From: Leucosporidium creatinivorum
Lineage: Eukaryota > Basidiomycota > Microbotryomycetes > Leucosporidiales > Leucosporidiaceae
DNA: 64,000 bases
Assembly (NCBI GenBank): GCA_001600635.1
Contig: BCKL01000007.1
Location: 768,303 to 832,302 of the forward strand
Reading direction: 5' to 3'
Part shown: positions 1 to 12,104 of the stretch, piece by piece
How positions within the stretch are numbered: the stretch's first letter is position 1
Layout of the letters: each line of letters opens with the position of its first letter
Program-made: the position numbers and the translations under genes
Notes under the pieces: model-generated
Databases searched by the model: none
The model's input: only the letters and a program-made list of their open reading frames with translations
What the model was told of the DNA's origin: nothing

Positions 1-322
1 AACGCAAGGGTAGCAGGACTACAGAAAGTAAGTGTTGTAGTGTTGAACTCTGAACTCCCATAGCTCCGCCGCCGCCGCTCAAGGGCGACTTGGCAGCTCG
101 GGCTCGGCGTTGGCGCTTCTTGCTCGCTAGCGCGCTCCCTCTACAGGATCTGGGCCTCTCGTCAAAGCAGTGGTCGTTAGTACTCACTTGACTCTTCCCC
201 ACCTACATGTTCAGCGAAGTAGGCCAGCCAATTCACTGAGCTCTAGCCGCCGAGCCGAGCCTGACCTTAGCTTCATCTCCTCCGAGATCCCCGTCAACCT
301 CCGGCTCAAGCGTATCGGTGTG
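1..322 (+). pseudogene. Truncated copy of the cluster MFS carrier gene
   Basis: This stretch matches, introns included, the 5' part of the MFS carrier gene that lies on the minus strand at about 22461-22767. It holds the end of exon 1 (N-A-R-V-A-G-L-Q-K), intron 1 with a perfect GTAAGT donor at 28-33, exon 2 (D-L-G-L-S-S-K-Q-W-S) and exon 3 (I-P-V-N-L), then loses all similarity just after 322. Introns and exons differ to a similar small degree (a handful of substitutions and one 3-nt length change over about 120 nt of intron 1), so it is a fairly recent DNA-level duplication without coding constraint. Exon 2 carries an in-frame TGA where the parent reads AGC. Similarity is still running at base 1, so the copy extends beyond the window. 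Orientation is inverted relative to the parent. Confidence 0.85.
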
Positions 323-1280
323 TGGGTCCAGCCATCACTTCTGACTTGAATCGACCACTCCACGTCCTGTCACCTGAGAATCGGCAACCCTCTCGCGCAG
401 GCGCACCCGCTCGTCGTCTCCACTCTCTCGTGCTCGGCGACCTCGGCGCTCGCTGATGTCGTCTTGCTCTCGCGAAGGGAGGTTTCCAGTGTGGCCCACT
501 GAACAGCCTAGAGCTTTCCAAATCTCCAGCTGCCTCGGCATCCCGCGCGCTGCTGCATTACTCTCGCAGCTGGCATGCGAGAAGCCCGAGCATGCGCCTT
601 CTCGTCCCTTCCCTCCACGCCAATCGGCCTCTACTGGCTCGACGAGCACCGTCATGAATCGTATACGAGTGTTGTTACAGTCCTAGCTCGTCCCTAGTCG
701 ACTGCGGGGAGGTGGAAGGAAGTCGATGTAGAAAGGCGGAAGGCGAAGGAGGGGGGAAGGGGGCAAAGTGTGGCGGATCTGTAGGGTTTTAGAAGCGGTG
801 TTTTGGTGCTGCTGCGTCGACTACAGGTGCAGTGATTCCTGCTGCTGCGTTGGCTTGCTCCTCCTGTTGTAGCGGAGCGAGTGAGGGTCAGCTTCAAGTG
901 AGAGCGAGACGAGACGAGAGGTGAAGCGCCTACAGCCAAGTGCTTCTGCCATGCTGCTTCTCCTGCTGCCATAGTCTCGTTGTGAACGCGGTACATGCCA
1001 TACAGTCCGTCTAGAAAGAAGCAGAGAGAAAGGGAGATGAGCGAGAGCGGCGAGAGAGAGAGAGAGTTGAAAGAGTATAACGTACAGACTGACAAGCCAG
1101 CCAATCCTGATACGAGTACTCGATGAGCGATATCTGCTACTCCCAATCGTGCAATTCCTGACATTGTTGAAGTGTTCAAGTGGTAATGAGGGGTAAGGAC
1201 AAGAAGTGCGTCGCCCCTTCGCCGCGCCTCTTTCCCTTCGCTCGAATTGTTACTGTTATTGAATCGACTTAGACAGAGAA
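323..1280. other. Gene-free stretch upstream of the Mtc1-like gene
   Basis: No reading frame here has exon-like continuity or recognisable protein similarity. It holds a short GA run at 1052-1066 and pyrimidine-rich sequence just before the start codon at 1281, so the last few hundred bases are probably the promoter and 5' UTR of the downstream gene. Confidence 0.5.
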
Positions 1281-2789
1281 ATGGCGAGCAATTCCACTCC
1301 TACTCGCACTACTAGCAGCAGGTGAGTCCTCCTCTTCTACCGTCCTACAGCTTGAGCTCTACTGGCCACTGACACGCAACTCTCATCTCTCCTTCGCTCC
1401 TACTCTCTCCCCCTCTACGCGCACTAGGGATGATGTCCTACAGTTTCTCGACTCTTTGGACGACTACTCGACACCTCCACCTCCTCCCACCTCATCCTCA
1501 TCTGCCACCAAACCCAAACCACCCTCAGCTTCAGCGCCCCTCGCCTCCAAACCCAGGCCTCCTCCTCCTTCTGCTACAGCTCCCGTCCCAGCAACAGCAG
1601 CAGCAGTAGCACCACCAGCACCTTCAACTACAGACGCTCAAGAAGCTCAATCCGTCCTCGACTTTCTCGACGAAATCACCCAACGCTCGGCCACCCCCAC
1701 CGCTCAAGTCAAGCCTCCTTCGGACTTGTCCAAGAAGCCTTCCGCTACTTCCATCGCAGGGCTCTCGAGGTCTTCCTCCAGGCAGAATGTAGCCGCTGCT
1801 GCTCCTCCCCCTAGGAAATCGACAGACTCGGTCCGCTCGCAGCGTAGCGTGCAGTCCTCCTCGCCCGCCGCGGGGGTCGCTCCTCCTCTTCCTACTCCCT
1901 CTCCCGCCGTCGCCGCTCCAGAACCCACCCCAGCAGCAGGTGGAGGCGGATGGGGCTGGAACTCGGTCTGGTCCCAAGCTTCCTCGGTCGTAGCCCAAGC
2001 CTCTTCCGTCGTGGCCCAAGCGCGCACCGTCGCCGAAGAGCAGGTCAAGACCGCCACTGCGCAGGCTCAACAGGCCGCTGCGTCTGCTCAAGCTGCTGGA
2101 GGGATCCACGGATTGGGGGAAGGGTTGATGAAGGCGCTGGGAGAGAACGAGCAGGCCAAGAAGTGGAGTGAGGGGTTGGTCGAGTATGCCAAGGGAGCGC
2201 ATCTGGATCAGTTGGGTCAGTCAATCAATCACGCTCTCTTGCGGTCTTCGCTGCTAAGGGTCACTCTCTGATCCTCGGCTCGACACCAACAGGCAAGGAT
2301 CTCAAATCGACGACGCTCCGCTCCCTCACCGACTTGCTCAACGCCGTCGCTCCTCCCATTGCCGAGCACGAGGTCATTGAAGTTAGCTTGAGTCATGATA
2401 TGTTGGGCTATGAAGGTGTCGAGACGTTGGTGTACCGAGGGTTGGCCAAGGTGGGTTCTTCTAGCTTCATCTCGGCGATGTCGGCTCGGCGCTGACTTTC
2501 TCCTTTCCCTCCTCTCTCTCCTCCCTCCCTCGGAATCAAACGGACGCCAACAACAGATCATGGACCAAATCGAGGGCGGGACTTTGATCGTCAACAAGGG
2601 TCAAGAATCCAAGATGAGCGAGGAAGGAGCCCAGGAGGCCGAGGAGGAGAGGAACTTGAACACGATTGAGGGGTTGGAGGAGGGGTGGAAGTTGGCCGAG
2701 GTGGGTTCTTGATATCTATCTCTGAGCTCAAGGGTGCGGGGGGGCAGAGGGACAGGGAGGGAGGCTGGTCGAGGGGAGAGAGGAACCTG

Positions 2790-2833
<44 letters not shown>

Positions 2834-3645
2834 TTCTCTCGATCGCACAGGCCAACCTCGACCAGCTCATCAAGACGTCCTTCAAGCCCCAACCCGCACC
2901 CACCAACGCTTCGGACGACCTCACCATCCCCATCACGACCTGCCCCATCTACCTGCGGATCCAACCCGTCCTCGCTCCCCTTCCCTATCTTCCCCGCTCC
3001 TCCCCCTCTTCTTCCTCAGAGGACACCAAGGAGAAGGAGACGGGTTCGGGCAAAGCTCTCTTCTTCCTCCTCCTCCTCCGTGACCCGACGCATGGCCTCA
3101 AGCATGAGAGCTTGAGCCAGAGTATTCCCGCCGCTTGGTTGGAGATTCCTTTCGAGGAGAATGAGTGGGTCGAGGATGTTATGGTAGAAGTGATTCGGAG
3201 GAGCGTTGAGTGAGCTTTGATCCCTTTTTTTTTAAGATGTGGATGGATTGAGGGCGATGGGAGGGCGTGAAGGCTCGGCGATGGAGGAAGGGAAGCTAAT
3301 CAGCGCTTGCTCTGACCTACCTACAGGACCCTCGGACAAGAGTACATCAACGGTCGGATGCGCGCTCAGGTGTGTACTTGCCCCATCTCTCCCCCTCCTT
3401 CTCTTTCCTCGGCTCTCTCGCCCACTCGCTAACCCCTGCCCTCCCTCCCCTCCTCCTCCCTGCAACAGACCGTGGCCATCAACAAAGCTCGGGAAGAAGC
3501 GCAGCGCACGCTCGAAGTCGCCAGTGGTGCCAACACCCCCGCCGCCGTCGCTGTGGCTCCAGCGCCCATCGAAAGGCAAGAGCAGAGCCAGGAGGAGAGG
3601 GAGGAGAGCTCCGAGGCGGCTGCGCTGGCGAGGGCGACGATTTAG
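1281..3645 (+). CDS. MTC1: Mtc1-like protein (maintenance of telomere capping 1 family)
   Basis: Seven exons (1281-1321, 1428-2215, 2293-2450, 2557-2700, 2851-3209, 3327-3369, 3469-3645) splice in phase into 569 aa. The N-terminus has the family signature D-D-V-L-Q-F-L-D-S-L, repeated in looser form as V-L-D-F-L-D-E-I. A proline/alanine/serine-rich linker follows, then a W-G-W-N-S-V-W-S-Q-A-S segment with Ala/Gln-rich helices, and a C-terminal domain with V-S-L-S-H-D-M-L-G-Y-E-G-V-E and R-V-type strand-rich sequence as in fungal Mtc1 proteins (DUF5427). In budding yeast the protein is implicated in telomere capping and is associated with vesicle/ribosome fractions; its biochemical role is not known. 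The intron at 2701-2850 contains a 43-base C run. The start at 1281 is the first ATG in frame with the D-D-V-L motif across intron 1. The assignment rests on motif recall, not a search. Confidence 0.75.
2791..2833 (+). repeat. 43-base poly-C run in an intron
   Basis: Uninterrupted C43 immediately after the CTGA of a branch site (CTGAC) in the fourth intron of the Mtc1-like gene; it occupies the place of the polypyrimidine tract, ending 17 nt before the CACAG acceptor. The antisense strand is G43. Length may be unstable or mis-assembled. Confidence 0.95.
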
Positions 3646-4037
3646 GTTGGTTGGTCGAAAGAGGGGTGTTGCGTATGCTAGTAGGATCTAGGGAGATGGA
3701 CCTTTGTAGTGCTCTGAGATTTGTATGACTTGGGTTCGAGACGATGAGAATGACTCGGCGAGCGGTGAGGTTGGTTCGGCGGAGGCATGGTGAGGGATGA
3801 GCTGTACAGAGGGAGACAGCGAGCTTGCTAGCAATGATGAGAGAATCTCAACCTTGCCCTCCACCGCTCTACAAGGCTACTCCTCTCCAGCTCGACCGTA
3901 ACGCCTTGTCTCGCCGGACTTCTTCGAAGGTCGACCTGCCAGGGCGGTCTCGACTTGACCGCCCGCCCCCCTTGGCCTCTCTCGCAACTTGCCTCCCCTC
4001 GCTTCCCTTTGCTTCTGCACGACCAAGATTGGGGGAT
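3646..4037 (+). promoter_or_regulatory. Intergenic, promoter of the large PRRC2-like gene
   Basis: 392 nt between two tandem genes. From 3825 onward the downstream frame is open upstream of the chosen ATG (in-frame ATGs near 3834 and 3837), so the protein could start up to about 68 codons earlier; those residues are Arg/Pro-rich and look like leader sequence. Confidence 0.4.
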
Positions 4038-7000
4038 ATGGGAGATGAACCACCAAACATCTCGACGACGACGACTAGTGCTACACTAGACGCCAACACG
4101 ACCAGCACGACCGGCAACGAGGCATCGACGAGGGAGACGGAGAGTAGCGCGCCTCAGCAGTCGGGAGGAGGAGCAGGGGAGGGAGGGGAGAACAGGGTAC
4201 AGAGTACAGCAGAGGGAGGAGTACAGCCAGTTGTGGTAGGGGGAGCAGAAGGAGCAGCTGGACCAGAGGGAGTCCATCACCTCTCACCTGACAGCCAGCC
4301 GCAACGGGCGGATCAGAGCAGCAAGCCAGGGGAGCATACCGAGGTACAGACTACACCAGTACCAGCAGCGGCGGGATCAGCAGCTACCGCATCACAGCCT
4401 TCCTCCGCCTCGACCTCAGCAGCAGCAGCAAGAGCAGCGTCACCTCCTCCCATCGACGCGTCCCTCCCTTCAGCCTCGTCTCCCGCTCCAACAGCAGCAG
4501 CAGCAGCAGCAGCAGGGGGAAGTAGTCTAGTGGCACTTCCAACACTGGATCGATCTGCCTCACCAGCATCCTCCATCGGCTCATCCGCTCTCGCCCCTCC
4601 CCCAATCGCCGTCCCTTCCCCCTCCGTCTCACCCGCTCCGACCAAGAAGTTCCAATCGAGCCTGAGCGTCAACAAGAAATTCCTCTCCAAGGCCAGCAGC
4701 GACAACAAGTCCAAAGATCAGCCAAAGGTCCAAGTCGGTGCGTCTTGTCCCCTTCGTCTCGCTCTCTCGCTCGTCGGGGCTTGCCATCTATCGCCGAGCT
4801 CACAAGCTGACCTCTCGGATCTCTACCAACCAACAGCCCGACTAGCGACCCCTCCCATCCCTACCCCCCTCTCAGCGTCCCACCCCCGCCTCCTCACCGG
4901 CAAGATCTCCTCCACCTCCTCCTCGGGTCCTTCCCTCTCTCTCACCTCTTCCACCTCCGCCTCGGGCCCTGGAGCCTCCTCTACCGCTGGAGGAGCAGGA
5001 GCTTATCCTGCCGCTCCGGTCGGTTGGAACAAGGCGGCTCCTCCCCCTGCCGCCGCTGGAGAGGGCGTCGGAGCAGCAGGAGCGCATCATCATCCGCCGA
5101 CTGCCCAGCAGTTGGGCTTTGGTGGAGGACATCCTCCTTCGGGAGGATCAGGACTGTATGAGCGAGGAGGAATGAGAGGACCTGCGTCGATGGGGATGGG
5201 ACAGGGACAGAGAGGTCCGAGTGGTGGATGGGGAGCTGGGGGAGGAGGAGGACGAGGAGGTCTACGAGGAGGCGATTATGGGCCGGGTGGGGAGTTCCCT
5301 ACAGCGGCGGAGGCGGCCAATGGTGAGTTTTTGGTTTGTTCGGTCGAGCGGTTGTGGAGCTGGAAGGGGGAGCGCTGCTCGGTCGACGAGACTCGCATGG
5401 GAAGGGAAAGCTGACATTGCCTCGCCTTGCGGTCCCTCTTCCCTTATCTCACCTCCCTCAAACACACACAACAGCCAAGAACCTCCGCGCCCAAGCCATC
5501 ATCGAGCAGATGCAGTCGCGCGATCGCGCCGTCCAGGCTCGAGCCGCCGCGGCAGCAGCAGCCAACGCCCATCTTCTCGAAGGACTGGACGCCTTCCGAG
5601 GTGTGCATCTCGACCCCAACGCCAGTCACTGGGACGAGGTGAGCTCTTGAGTTCGCTCGGACGAGTCACTCGAATGAGAAGGCTGACTTTCGGCGCTATA
5701 CGCAGGACGTCGACGACGACTTCCTTGACGATACGATCGAGTTCGGCGATGGTACGCAGTACAAGATCTCCGAGGACGTCGCTCCTCCACCTTCCTCCGG
5801 AGCACGATCAGCCGGCGACGAGCTGAGGGAGCCTCACCCTTCGGATCTGGCGACGCGCGAGGCTCCCCTCGCTCCCGGAGAGAGGGACGAGCCCGTGAGT
5901 CGGGAGGAGAGATTCAAGGACGACTACGACCGGAGCTACAAGAAGCCTTCCTCGGCTTCGGCGTCGACCTCCAGCTCGGCGCATCACCACCATCCCTCAG
6001 CAGCGGCCGACTCGCACAAGAACCTCTTCAACGAGCGGTTGGGCAAGTTTGAGCCCTACGCCGGTCGTGGCGAGGGAGGCGCTTCCTCGTCGCAACATCG
6101 CAGGACAGGCAGCAACGACGCTCCACCGCACCTCGAGAGTCGTCCCGCCGGTCGCCGACCTTCCTTCACCAGCCCTCGACTCGACCACAAGCCTCTCCCT
6201 CCTCCTCCCAACGCCTGGGGAGCGCCTCGCGGCCCTGCCCTTGGAGGACGACGGCCCAGTATCGAGCACCACGCGATGCCCAGCGCAGGAGCTCGTCGAC
6301 CGAGCAACGAGCACGGAGGACGACGACCGAGCATGGAGAGTGGAGCCAGGCGACCGAGCGTCGGCGCTTATGATGCTGGACTCGTTCGGCAGCTGCCGCC
6401 TCATCTCGCGGCGCAGCAGCAGCAGGCGGCAGCGAGGGCTCAGGCGCCTCCTCCGAGTCGACACCCTTCGGTCCTTTCCCCTCCTCGCGCGACTGCACCT
6501 CTGCCTTCCATCGCTGGCTCTCCCGCTCCCGCCCCTCCAGCACCTTCCACTGCGACCGCTCCTCCTCCCCCTCCCGCCACTGCAGGAGCCGAGGCCGTCA
6601 AGCCGCCCACGCCCGAGGATCTCGAGGCACTACACGCGCGCGAGATGCACGCTGCTGCTGAGAGGGCTAAGAAGCGGAGGCAGGAGGAGGAGCAGGCGAG
6701 GATGGAGCAGGTCGAGCGGGCCAAGAAGAAGGCGCAAGAGTTGGAGGAGAGGATCAAGAAGGCCGAGGAGGCTAAGAAGGCGCCGGTGACTGCTCCGGCG
6801 GTCAATGGTGTTGCTCCATCGGCGGCGCCGCAAGCACCACCGCCGACGGAGAGGCTCGAGTCGTGGAGGAAGCCGCTGCCCAAGACGGTCGTCGCTCCTC
6901 CGCCAGGCGCCGTTCCATCTCCCCACGTCGCATCGGTACCAGCAGCAGCAGCGACGAAGGCTTCCGCGCCTCCGCCACCACCGCCCATCGTCAAGCCCGA

Positions 7001-10000
7001 GCCGACGAGGATCCTCGCTCGCGAGCCTCCATCTCAGCCCGCCGCCGCTCCTGTACCCCCAGCAGCTGCACCCAAGGCTCCTCTCCCCTCGACTCGCCCT
7101 CCAGCTCCTTCCTCGGCCACTCCGGTCGTCCCTCCTGCCGCTCCTCGCGCTCCTCTCGAGCCTCAAGAGCGCGCATGGCGTCGGGATGCACCTCCCAGCG
7201 CCGCTGCCCCTCCTCCTCATCTGGCTCCTCCTCGCCTGACACCAGCAGCAGCAGCAGCAGCAGCAGCAAGCAGCAACCGTCAGCTGCCGCCTCATCTCGC
7301 TGCCGCTGGAGGTGCTCAGCCTGCGACCACCGCTCGCGCCGAACCGTCTCGCCTCGCTACAGGCGCCTCGAGTTCCGCAGGACGACCTGCCGACTCGTAC
7401 GTGCGCCCGACGCCTCCACCAGCAGTCGTAGAGTCCAAGCCCGCGCCAGCACCGGCACCTTCCGCCGAGCCCATCGTCGCCCCTTCGACTCCTCAACCGA
7501 CCGAGCCCACCTCCCTCGCCAAGGAGCCTTCCTCTTCCTCCCCCAGCGCCGTTACTGCGCCTCCTTCTCCTCAGGCAGCTCGCAAGACGGGCGGATCGAC
7601 CACTCCCGCTCCTCAACAGAAGGGAGCGTACAAGGTCCCCGAGGTCTCGCAGTTCGAGGACCTCATGTCGCGCATCAAGGGCGCTATGAACGCTCCCTCG
7701 CCGGCGCCCAAGACGCCTACGCCTCGAGGAGTAGCCGACAACCCCGAGACGGTGTCGACCTCGCACAGCTCGCCTGGTGGAGCCGTACCGACCGTCAAGC
7801 TGCCAGCGCCTTCCTCTTCGGCCGTCGCTCCCTCCGCTTCCAGCGTTCCTACCCCCGCACCATCCCCTCCCATCCTCACCTCCAAGCCGCCAGTCCCCAC
7901 CGAGCCACGAGCCACCAAGTCGTCCCTCGCAGGCGTCAACGGCGGCCCTCAGCAGCAGCCTCGCGGTCGCAACGCCGGCGAGCCTCGCAAGGTCTCTACT
8001 CGGACCGGCCCTTCGCTCCCCACCTTCGAATCGCGCGAGCCTCTACCTCTCTTCGAACGTTCGAGGCGAGCTCGTTCTCCCTCGCCTTCGCCAGCGTGGA
8101 AGCTCTACCCCGTTCGCCTCGCCTCTTCCTCCGCCTCTCCTTCCCCTCGTCGCACTCCCGATATCCGCACCATCCAAGCCTTCAACAACCCTCGCACACC
8201 AGCAAGGGTCGACATCCTCTCGTGGAACCCTCCCATCCAGAACCTCATCCCCCGTCGCCTGTCGAGGGACGACCTCCTCCACCCCAAGAGGTTCAAGCAT
8301 GGCGTAGTGCAGTGCGCTGTCGTCGTACCGAAGCGGAGGATCGTCAAGAAGAGGGAGATTGAGTTGAGCGAGAGGAAGATCAAGATTGCGGCGGCGGCGC
8401 CTGCGCCGGCTAAGAAGGAGATGAGCAAGGAGGAGGTCGTCCAGGTGAACGGAGGGGAGGAGGCGACGGTCGCTGGTGCCGAAGCAGCAGCTGCTCCCTC
8501 TGCGCCGAAGGGTCGAGGACGAGGACGAGCACCCGAGCAAGGAGCTTGGCGTCGCGAGTCGCCTCTCCCTTCGCCGCTCGCCGAGACTACGCCGGCTATC
8601 TCAGCAGACGCCGCTCGGTCGGCAGTCCCCACGCCCTCTCAGGATGCCGTCGCGGACGCCTCGATCGATCCCGAGCTCAACACGACCGCACCGCCGGCCA
8701 ACGACCTCTTCAAGGCCGCCCCTTCGACCGCCGCCGCTCGCGACCCCAAGAGCAAGCTGTCGGTGGGAGCAGGGATCGACTTTTATCGCTCGGCTGATGG
8801 TGTCAGTCCATCGCCGCTCGAGCGGAGCTTCATGGTCACGAGCGAGCTCGGTGGAGAGGTCGTCAATATGGGACCGAGGGAGTCGCTCGCCGCGCCCGGC
8901 GCTGATCTCGCCAGAGTGGCAGCCATGAGGGTGGGCTTCTTCACTCCATCGTAGGTTGGAGCGATAGCTGACGCTCTTCACTCCTGCAGGACGCTTCGAC
9001 TTCACCCGCCTTCGACTCGCAGAACCCCGCCCTCTCCTCGCCGTCTTCGGCGTGGTCGAACAAGCCTCCACTCTCCCTCTCGGTCCTCGACCCCACTGCA
9101 CCCTCCGTGTGGTCTGTACCACTATCCGACGCCCCCGTCCACTCGAGGTCCATCAGTCTCGGCGCTCTCAAGCAGGAGAACTCGCTGCAAGGCATCGCCG
9201 ACGACGACTTCCCCGCTGCGATTCCATCTTCGCTGGCGGATCTCAGGTCGGAGGACGAAGGCTCGACGGAGGGCAGGGGTGAGGGGGCCAAGCATGCCGT
9301 ACACAAGGACGAGGCTCGCCTTCGCGCCGCTGCGCCTTCCTTCTCCTCGTTCAACCCCCAGGCCGGCGCCTTCGACAACAACAGTCGACCAGCCCTCGGA
9401 CCTCGCTACCCTTCGTTCGGACGTCAGAGCCAGCCTTCTCCCGCTCCTCCTCTCACCTACCCCTCCCTCACCGGCGGACTTCCTCCCCCTCCCCCTTCCT
9501 TCTCACCCGCGCCGCCGCACTCCGTTTCCGGCTACTCGCATGCCGCTCCTCAGGCATACCCCTCCTTCTCCATCCCTTCGCACTCGCCGAGTGGACTCCC
9601 CTCCTCTTACGCTCAACAGCAAGCGATGCACCAGTCCTACTCGTCCTCGCCCTTCTCTCCTCATCTCGGCACCTCGCCTTCGCCTCAACCCGTCTACAAC
9701 TCGTACGGTCGGCCACTCTCGATGGGCGGCGGAGGACCTCCTCAGGGAGTCACCAACCCTCAGCTGCTCGCCAACTCGTATGGCTACGGCGCGGTCGGTG
9801 GAGGATTCGGCGCTGTCGGCGCTGGAGGACGAGGCAGCGGAGGGCCAGGAGGATACGGTCGCTCGCCCGCGCCGTCGCCTTATGGAGGACCAGGGGTAGG
9901 AGGCTACCGCGATGGCTCGGGATCGTTTGGCTCGCCTCAGGACGTTCGAGCTCCCCTTCCCTTCAACAGCTACGACGGGAGAGCGAGCTCGTCGGGCTAC

Positions 10001-10204
10001 GGCCAGCCTTCACCTGTGATGATGCCGCAACACCTTCCTCATCACTCGCCCTTCCTGCAACATCAGCAACCGCCGATGTCTGGCTACGGAGGAGGGAGCG
10101 TCGGAGGAGCTTACAGCCCTCAGATGCAGGGCGCTCAGGGAATGAACGGACGAGTGGGAGCTGGAGCAGGAGCGGCGCAAGGATACAGGAGGGGGCAGTG
10201 GTGA
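4038..10204 (+). CDS. Large low-complexity protein, BAT2/PRRC2-like (tentative)
   Basis: Five exons (4038-4737, 4837-5322, 5475-5638, 5706-8930, 8990-10204) give 1929 aa in phase. Almost all is disordered: Ala/Pro/Ser tracts, poly-Ala encoded by CAG/GCA runs near 4494-4513 and 7240-7270, repeated R-R-P-S units around 6240-6360, a charged coiled coil (E-E-E-Q-A-R-M-E-Q-V-E-R-A-K-K-K) at about 6640-6780, and a Gly/Tyr/Ser-rich C-terminal tail like RNA-granule proteins. Ordered islands are K-K-F-Q-S-S-L-S-V-N-K-K-F-L-S-K near residue 210, then D-V-D-D-D-F-L-D-D-T-I-E-F-G-D-G-T-Q-Y-K-I. The N-terminal island followed by a G-W-N-K motif resembles the BAT2/PRRC2 N-terminal domain found in RNA-binding and stress-granule proteins; that link is from memory and weak. 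A role in mRNA regulation is inference only. Confidence 0.6.
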
Positions 10205-10386
10205 TTTTTACGATCCGAGTCATAGCTACGTAGCGTTGGTGTGGACATTGAGGTCGAGGAAAATGAAGAGCAGCCTTTTGCGCTTAGAACGCTTTCGCCG
10301 AGGGAGAGCAAAAGGCCGAGAGCACGTCGATGAACTCTGAGGAGCCGATGATAGTACAACACTACTGCACAAGACTGCTCTGCCCA
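10205..10386. other. Convergent intergenic region
   Basis: 182 nt between the 3' ends of the PRRC2-like gene (+) and the RING/TRAF gene (-). Only 3' UTR sequence is expected; no gene seen. Confidence 0.5.
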
Positions 10387-12104
10387 TCAATTCTCCTCAT
10401 CTGGCGCCCACTCGCGCGGAAACCCTCCATCGAAACGCGGTCTCTTCGCTCCTCCCTTCTCCCACTTTCCCAGATCCTCCTCTTCTTCCGCCCCTGCATC
10501 CTCTACCTTCCCTCGACCGAGACCTAAGTCAAACAGCGCTCTCGGTCGAGCTGGCTTCGTCGGCCTCGCCGAAGTCGAGACGGCCGGGAATGGTCGCCGA
10601 GTGAGGCTGAACGGACCGGAGACGGCTGCTGATGGTGAAGGAAGAGGGGCCGCGGCTGTTGGGCGGATTGTCAGTACAGGAGGAGCTGCCGAGGTGAGAT
10701 TGAATGGGCCTGTTGGGCGAGGAGCGGCCGGAGGGGGAGGCAGATTCGGCGATGCAGGTCGACTTGGCCTCGAAGTTGTGAGCTGGAATGGCGGTGGAGG
10801 GGGAGGAGCCGAGGAGGAGCGATGAGGTGAGGACTCGCGAGTTGAGGTCGTCGGAGAGGATGGGCGACTTGAAGGCGATTCGGAGGTAGCCAGGTCGGAG
10901 GGGAGGGGAGCGTCGCCTGCGAAGAGTCGAGTGTCAGCGGTGCTGCCCTCTAGGTGGGTCCTCAAGCTTAGCCCACCTGCAGCCATTTCAAGCTCGAAAT
11001 CTGCGCGAAGCGAAAGATCAGCTCGGCGCTTTAAACTCTCGCGCATCAGGGAGCTACAAGAGCTCACCATCACCACCAACGATTCCTTGCGATTCCAACT
11101 CTTCCTCGATCTCCTCCGAGGCCAGCTCTTGTACCATGTTCTCGACCTGAGCCTGGAGCTGAGCAAGCCGCTCTTCGGCGAGCAGTCGCTGCCGCTTCTC
11201 CTCCGCAGCCTGAGCTTCTTGTCGGCTCAAGCGCACATGCAATCGGGTGCAGTACGGTTGATGAGCTCGTTGTTCGTCTTGACGCCCGCGAAATGGGCAA
11301 CCGTCCAGTGCGAGGAAGGAGCATCTATCGCCGAGATCCTGCGTTAGCGAATTACCGAGCTCGAAAGAGGGCAGACGCAACACACCTGTGCTCGGTGCAG
11401 ACCAAAGCGTGAGCTTCGAGATCCTTCCGAGCGAGAGGTATCGTGCAGCCCTCCCGAGGGCAGGCGACGGGCTTGAAGGGGCAAACGGCGTCGTGCTCTC
11501 CGAGCGCCGGAATGGGTCCTCGCCAGTCGCAGAGGTCTCCGTTGACCTGGTCCTTGTTGGTGCATGATGTGACCTGCTTCTCGCACTGCAGATCGTGCCC
11601 ATCGCCGAGCCTGCCCATCCAGTCGCATTCGGAAGCGCTGCACCTCACGCGCAGTCGGTCGAGCTGGCGTTTGACGAAGAGTCCTGGCCGAGAGTGGTCG
11701 GCCCTCACTCGCGCGCGGCATAGAGGGCATAGCACGGTGCGAGCGATGTTTGACGTGCTCTTGATGTGGTCGGCGAGGCAGCTGCAGACGAGAAGTGATC
11801 AGCAGGAGCGTTCTGAAGCCTTCTCGAGCTCGACTGGCGCACCTGGCACAGAAGACGTGATCATCCGGGCATCCAAGGTGGACTGGCTCGCTGTAGAGCT
11901 GTAGAGCGGCGGTCAGCTTAGACTGAGCAGCACCCGTCGAGAACAACGCGCTCTCAAATAGCAGCTTCCCATCCTGCAAGGTCCCTCGGGAGGTGCCAGG
12001 AAGATGGGAGAGCAGAGCAGATGACTTACCTCCTGGCAGATGGAGCAGATGAACGGTTCGAGGTCTGCAGGGTCGTCCAGAGCCAGCTCGAGCGCGAAGC
12101 CCAT
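10387..12104 (-). CDS. RING finger and TRAF-type zinc-finger protein
   Basis: Six exons (12104-12030, 11898-11843, 11781-11386, 11324-11068, 11000-10977, 10916-10387) give 445 aa. The N-terminus is a RING finger: C-S-I-C-Q-E-L-Y-S-E-P-V-H-L-G-C, then D-D-H-V-F-C-A-S-C and C-P-L-C-R. TRAF-type zinc fingers follow (C-S-A-S-E-C-D-W-M-G, C-P-R-E-G-C-T-I-P-L, C-S-F-L-A-L-D-G-C-P-F-R-G-R with the closing H-x3-C), then a Gln/Glu coiled coil of about 50 residues and a Pro/Ser-rich tail. It is probably a E3 ubiquitin ligase or signalling adaptor; no MATH domain is seen. The intron between exons 3 and 4 must use the acceptor ending at 11325 to keep the finger in frame; exon 5 is only 24 nt. Start: first ATG before the RING. 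Confidence 0.8.

Noticed and set aside
694-1179. 161-codon open frame on the minus strand
   Set aside because: Low-complexity Ser/Leu sequence from a GA/CT-rich tract, no family motif and no splice context.
2591-3083. Long open frames giving poly-Gly and poly-Pro through the C43 run
   Set aside because: They are translations of a homopolymer inside an intron; the exon frame on either side is different and well supported.
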